DNA of 64,000 nucleotides from Jacaranda mimosifolia (Eukaryota > Streptophyta > Magnoliopsida > Lamiales > Bignoniaceae): assembly GCA_018894105.1 (NCBI GenBank), contig CM032128.1, forward strand, positions 15,543,001 to 15,607,000, in the 5' to 3' direction. This document shows positions 60,303-64,000 of this stretch, piece after piece (the first letter of the stretch is position 1; each line of letters begins with the position of its first letter). The notes under the pieces are model-generated. The model saw only the letters and a program-made list of their open reading frames with translations, searched no databases and was not told the origin of the DNA. Made by a program: the position numbers and the translations under genes.

Positions 60303-61239
60303 GATGTAGCATTTTAAATGAGGTGGCCGGTGAAGTATTTATTTTTATTGATGTGGCAAGTAACTAAGCAAATGCCCGCCAACTGACGTAGGAAAAAATT
60401 GGCTGGAATTTGCTAGTTAGGCGCCACATAGGAAAAAACCGATGCCTGATGTATTTTCCGACAACCATTGTCCATTTTTTTCGATTTTTAAAGAATTTCA
60501 ATCTAGTTTACTATCAACTACAATTTGTGTCCTCTTTTGCCAAATGAGTGTTTCTACGGTCCTACTTTTGCAATTTTTCCAACTTGAAAACTCTAGTATT
60601 TTTGAAATTGTTACAAAGCTTGGGACTCTAATGACTACCTATCACCTTCCAAAATGGAGTGGAGAATGATGAGTTTGGGAAGGAGTTGGGTTTTGGGAAT
60701 GTAGGCCAAATGGATTTGGGAGATTTTGGGGGGTTTTGAGGAGTTTTCTTCTTCTTTTCTTTTTTTTTCCCCCAATGAAATGGAGTGATGAATGAGGAAG
60801 ACAATTGTCTTTCTTTTTTCTTTACTGCCACTTGAAAGGCCTTTTGGTCCCTTTGGTAAGTAAGGGTTATTTTAGTCTTTTGTCATTTTATTTTTTTTTG
60901 CTTTTTTTTTTTTTTAAATTTTTGAACAAGGCTAAAATGAACAATTCATAAAAATCGTCCAACTTAATGACCAGCCGTCAGTACCAGGAGAGTATTTTTA
61001 ATTTCATGAAATCTGTGGACCTCATTGTAATTAGGCCAAACCTCAGGGGGGTCTGGGTAATTAACCCGTATATAAAAGAAGTATTTTGTATGTTTCTAAG
61101 GGATATGTTTATTCGTCTCCTTCTTAAGCGCACTCCAATACAATGAAACCATTCTATTGAAAATTTATATTATTTTATAATCAAATGGTTAAATAATTTA
61201 ATTGTTACCATTAAACCTCTACTGCAAAAAGAAGATAAG

Positions 61240-63988
61240 TGTAATGCCTCTAAAATAATAATAATAGTTTATCTATTAATTCAATTGAGTGATGGTAATT
61301 AGTGAGCTTTTAGTTTTGAAATTGCGGTTATTTATTATAAGTTACAAGAAGGATATGAAGTGGTGTCACCTAAGAATATAAAGAAATGGCATCTTTACTT
61401 GAGAACATGGAATGATAGTATACTAATTAAAAAATATGCAGCAGTGCATTTTACTTAAAAATGAGGAATGGTGTATTAATCATGTAATAGTGGTGTCTTT
61501 ACTTTGAAATATGGAGTGAGAGCATATTTATTCAAGAATAAGTAGAGGTGAATTTGATTAAGAATGATGAGTGGTGGTGTATTATTCATTTAGACTGAGA
61601 ATTAATTTGGGAACTACAAAATTGTCTATATATATGTTGGAAATAAGTTAGAGCATACTTAGCTTGTGGGATGAGAAAATATTAGAAGAAGACAGAAAGT
61701 GTTGTAGGAAGAAGAGGTGAGGAAGTATTTTCAAGTGATGTTTCTACTTAACTTTGTAAGATTAGTGCAAGGTGAGTATTTTACTTATGTTTAAGACTAA
61801 AAATATTCTTCAGTAAAGAAGATTACAACTATTATGTTTTGCATAATCATGTTAACAATAACAATTTTGATATGTGATGTGGAACTTTTCCTATATGCCG
61901 GCTCCAAACAACTTTCGAATATTTTGTAAATTTCATTATGGTGTGTCAACCCTTTGATGATTTCGCATGAATTTAAGAGTTTTGATTATGGCAATATTTG
62001 CTACATGATTGATGTAAATTATTCCCAAAAATCAGCTAGAACTTGTCTTCTATTGTATGAAAATTATTCTTTGCTATCTGAAATTTATCTTTCCTTATAT
62101 TGATTTTGACAACATATTTTTATATTTGATGAAGCACATCATATCTATTATTTATGGAAGGAATATCATGTTGCTGATCTTAAATTTAAACATGTTCTCA
62201 TTATGGCTAGATTCAATGAACGTAATATATGGAATGATTGACTAACGATTTCTTTCCTTTTTCTACTATCTTTTTCCCATTTGATAATGTTTTAATGATT
62301 TAAGGAAATAGCATTTTTCTGCATAGACATATTAAATTATCTTTAAATAATTTGCAGAGAATTCATAAGTCTCGTCCGGATTTGCCTTCCATATATAACT
62401 GGAGTTTGACTTACCTTTTGCATAAAAAACCATCGAGATTGATTCTCATATTTTTCATACTAGGAAAATATATCATTCTTAGCTTTGAATCTTGCATCTC
62501 TAACTTGCTGAATAAATTTATCTGATTTAGATGCCATAATTATTCTTTCCTTAATTATCTGTTGGAATTTGCCATGCGTTGGAATATATTTTCCATATTT
62601 AAAAGATCTTTTGTAGATTCTAGCCTGATTTATATCTTTATGATTTAGGAAAGAAATCAATCTTGCCGTTCTTATTGATAAATCCACAATTCATGGTGCT
62701 AATGGATTTTTACTATAATATCTTGTTTCCTTTTTTGATTCCAACGGACATTTACCTAATTAAGGATTTATAACCATTGGATATGAGCCTACAAATAAGA
62801 AAATATGCAGCATTGTTTAGTGAGAATCACTTAGTTGGGAAGAGATCTTTATTAAGTGTCTTGCGAAGTTGTGTGACACTCTTATACATGCTTTGTGCTT
62901 AAGTGTTGCTAATTCCTTGCACCTTGTGGTGAAGAAGGTCAAGGGAAGCTTGCCTTCGACAGACCTTAGGGAGATGAGGATAAGGCGGTTTGTGTCTCCA
63001 AGGACCTAGTGGTGAAGAGAGATGGGAGTCGTACCTACACTCGAGGGACCCCATGAAGAGAACAAATCAGCACTTGGTTGCTCTAAAGACCTCTAGGTGA
63101 AGAAATTAGTAGAGCGACACTGTTTTGAATCTTTTACAATGTTTTGGGTTTTGATATGGAAAGAGAGTCTAGTGCTTGCCATGTGGAGTGGTAGCAACAC
63201 GTGCATCAGTCCACAGAGGTTGTGCAAATAAATATAGCAAAAGTTCCCTGGGCCTGTTCATAAAGCAGCTGGTTTCGCAGTGCTCTGGAATTTGCCTTCT
63301 TCTGTCTAGGATTTTGGTTTAGCTCTTTGTGAAGAGTTGGTTTTCACCCTGCTAGGGTGTTCTGATCCTTTACTTTCATATTGTTAAATTACTGTGTTTA
63401 CTTATAAAATATTCTCATATATTAATTGATTTGACAAGTTCAAAATCCTAATTGAAAGCTTAGGTAGAGAATTAGGCTTGCTGAACCTCTATAAATACCA
63501 ATGTCATTTTACTTCTATTTTGACTATTTTATTTGTCACTAGTCTGACTAGTTGTTTAATCGATACTTACAAATTCCTGTCAGTAACTAAAATGGTTTTA
63601 TGCAAAAGATTTAAATTATTTTGAAAGGCTAAAAAGTGTTTGAGTGATAAATTTGCGTTGCATTAAAATCCCTTAGGCTTAATTCATCCCCCTCTTAGGC
63701 TTATAATCACTCTCATGGTGGATACATTGTCCACAAATTTTGGAGTTATAGTTACATGATAATGTTGATTCTAAGTCATTACAAATTACTTTGAAATATT
63801 GAATATTTTGTATCTTAAACATGTTTAAAATGCTTGTTGCGCTTCCATGCTCACTCTTTTCATTAACATTTTCAGATGCGGAGGAGAACTAACAAGGTCA
63901 AGAGATAGAGAAACTTTCAAGTTGTAGTCTTTTCATTGATTTGATTTTGTATAAAATTTATTTTATTTTATTGAGTTGGGACATAACA
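61240..63988 (+). mobile_element. Solo LTR of the 8624-10834 family, interrupted
   Basis: Starts TGTAATGCC and ends GGGACATAACA, and is co-linear with the LTRs at 8624 and 9829 (CTATATATATGTTGGAAA, TTTGTAAGATTAGTGCAAGGTGAG-type blocks, ACTAACAAGGTCAAGAGATA). The flanks ATAAG (61235-61239) and ATAAA (63989-63993) are a 5-bp duplication with one mismatch. A second solo LTR splits it. There is no primer site or second LTR within the window, so it is a solo LTR or the last part of an element leaving the window. Confidence 0.85.
61944..63715 (+). mobile_element. Copia-like solo LTR, TSD TGGTG
   Basis: Begins TGTCAACCCTTTGATGA and ends AATCACTCTCA with identical TGGTG flanks (61939-61943, 63716-63720). 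The TTAATTCATCCCCCTCTTAGGC near its right end is a hallmark of Copia LTRs of the Tork/Angela kind. The 1.77-kb length fits a long Copia LTR. No internal region is present, consistent with LTR-LTR recombination. The minus-strand ORF at 62460-62687 looks like chance. Confidence 0.85.
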
Positions 63989-64000
63989 ATAAATTAGTGA

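Larger units (their letters stand above)
54763..60580 (+). mobile_element. Inner MULE with ~285-bp inverted ends and perfect 10-bp TSD
   Basis: Starts GGAAAAATTGCAAAAATGG and ends GCAATTTTTCC, with identical AACTTGAAAA duplications at 54753-54762 and 60581-60590. The inverted ends extend over 54763-55047 and 60303-60580 with a high match (blocks GGACACAAATTGTAG, CAATTTTTTCCTAC, GGGCATTTGCTTAG). A decayed transposase occupies 55235-58320 on the plus strand. The rest (58330-60300) is non-coding. Confidence 0.95.
52785..61067. mobile_element. Outer MULE with GGGTTAATTACCC ends, TSD TTATATAAA/GTATATAAA
   Basis: Left end GGGTTAATTACCCAGACC and reversed right end GGGTTAATTACCCAGACC match, followed by CCTGAG(A/G)TTTG and further similarity over about 70 bp. 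The 9-bp flanks at 52776-52784 and 61068-61076 differ by one base. The left part holds a minus-strand MULE transposase fragment. Most of its length is a second MULE that jumped into it (54763-60580). Without that insert it would be about 2.5 kb. Confidence 0.88.

Overview
The window is nuclear DNA of a flowering plant, almost certainly a eudicot: AT-rich, with two intron-containing host genes and a dense, nested set of plant transposons (Ty3/gypsy, Copia-like, CACTA, MULE, Tourist). No rRNA or tRNA gene, CRISPR array or prokaryote-style operon is visible. I cannot fix the species.

Host gene 1 (710-8319, minus strand) is the 5' part of a plastid phosphate/anion transporter of the PHT4;1 (ANTR1) type. 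Five exons can be joined at clean GT-AG sites; the C-terminal exons lie beyond base 1. Introns 1 and 2 each carry a MULE-like inverted-repeat element. A decayed second copy of part of exon 5 sits at 1-80. Host gene 2 (18681-27231, plus strand) is a complete five-exon gene for a membrane-anchored glycosyltransferase of family GT90 (rumi/POGLUT-like, DUF821), 469 residues. Its third intron holds a CACTA derivative, a MULE-type MITE and a tandem duplication.

The rest is transposons. 8624-10834: a short LTR retrotransposon with TTTGA target duplication, a tRNA-Met-type primer site and only 234 bp between its LTRs. About 11478-18275: an AT-rich element with roughly 480-bp inverted ends, one arm split by a Tourist-like MITE. 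27704-28717: another MULE-type MITE. 29055-39638: a full-length Ty3/gypsy element of the Tat type (dual RNase H) on the minus strand, GATAG target duplication, damaged gag-pol, a 66-bp minisatellite and an additional spliced antisense gene with its own promoter-like sequence. About 43973-52674: a decayed CACTA element with TNP2-like and Ptta/En-Spm-like genes. 52785-61067: a MULE carrying a minus-strand transposase fragment, into which a second MULE (54763-60580, perfect 10-bp target duplication) inserted. 61240-63988: a solo LTR of the 8624 family, split by a Copia-like solo LTR (61944-63715).

The two host genes have no evident functional link. I see no new biochemical system. The most interesting items are the antisense gene of the gypsy element, the MULE-within-MULE, the minimal LTR element, and several built-in empty sites that document insertions.
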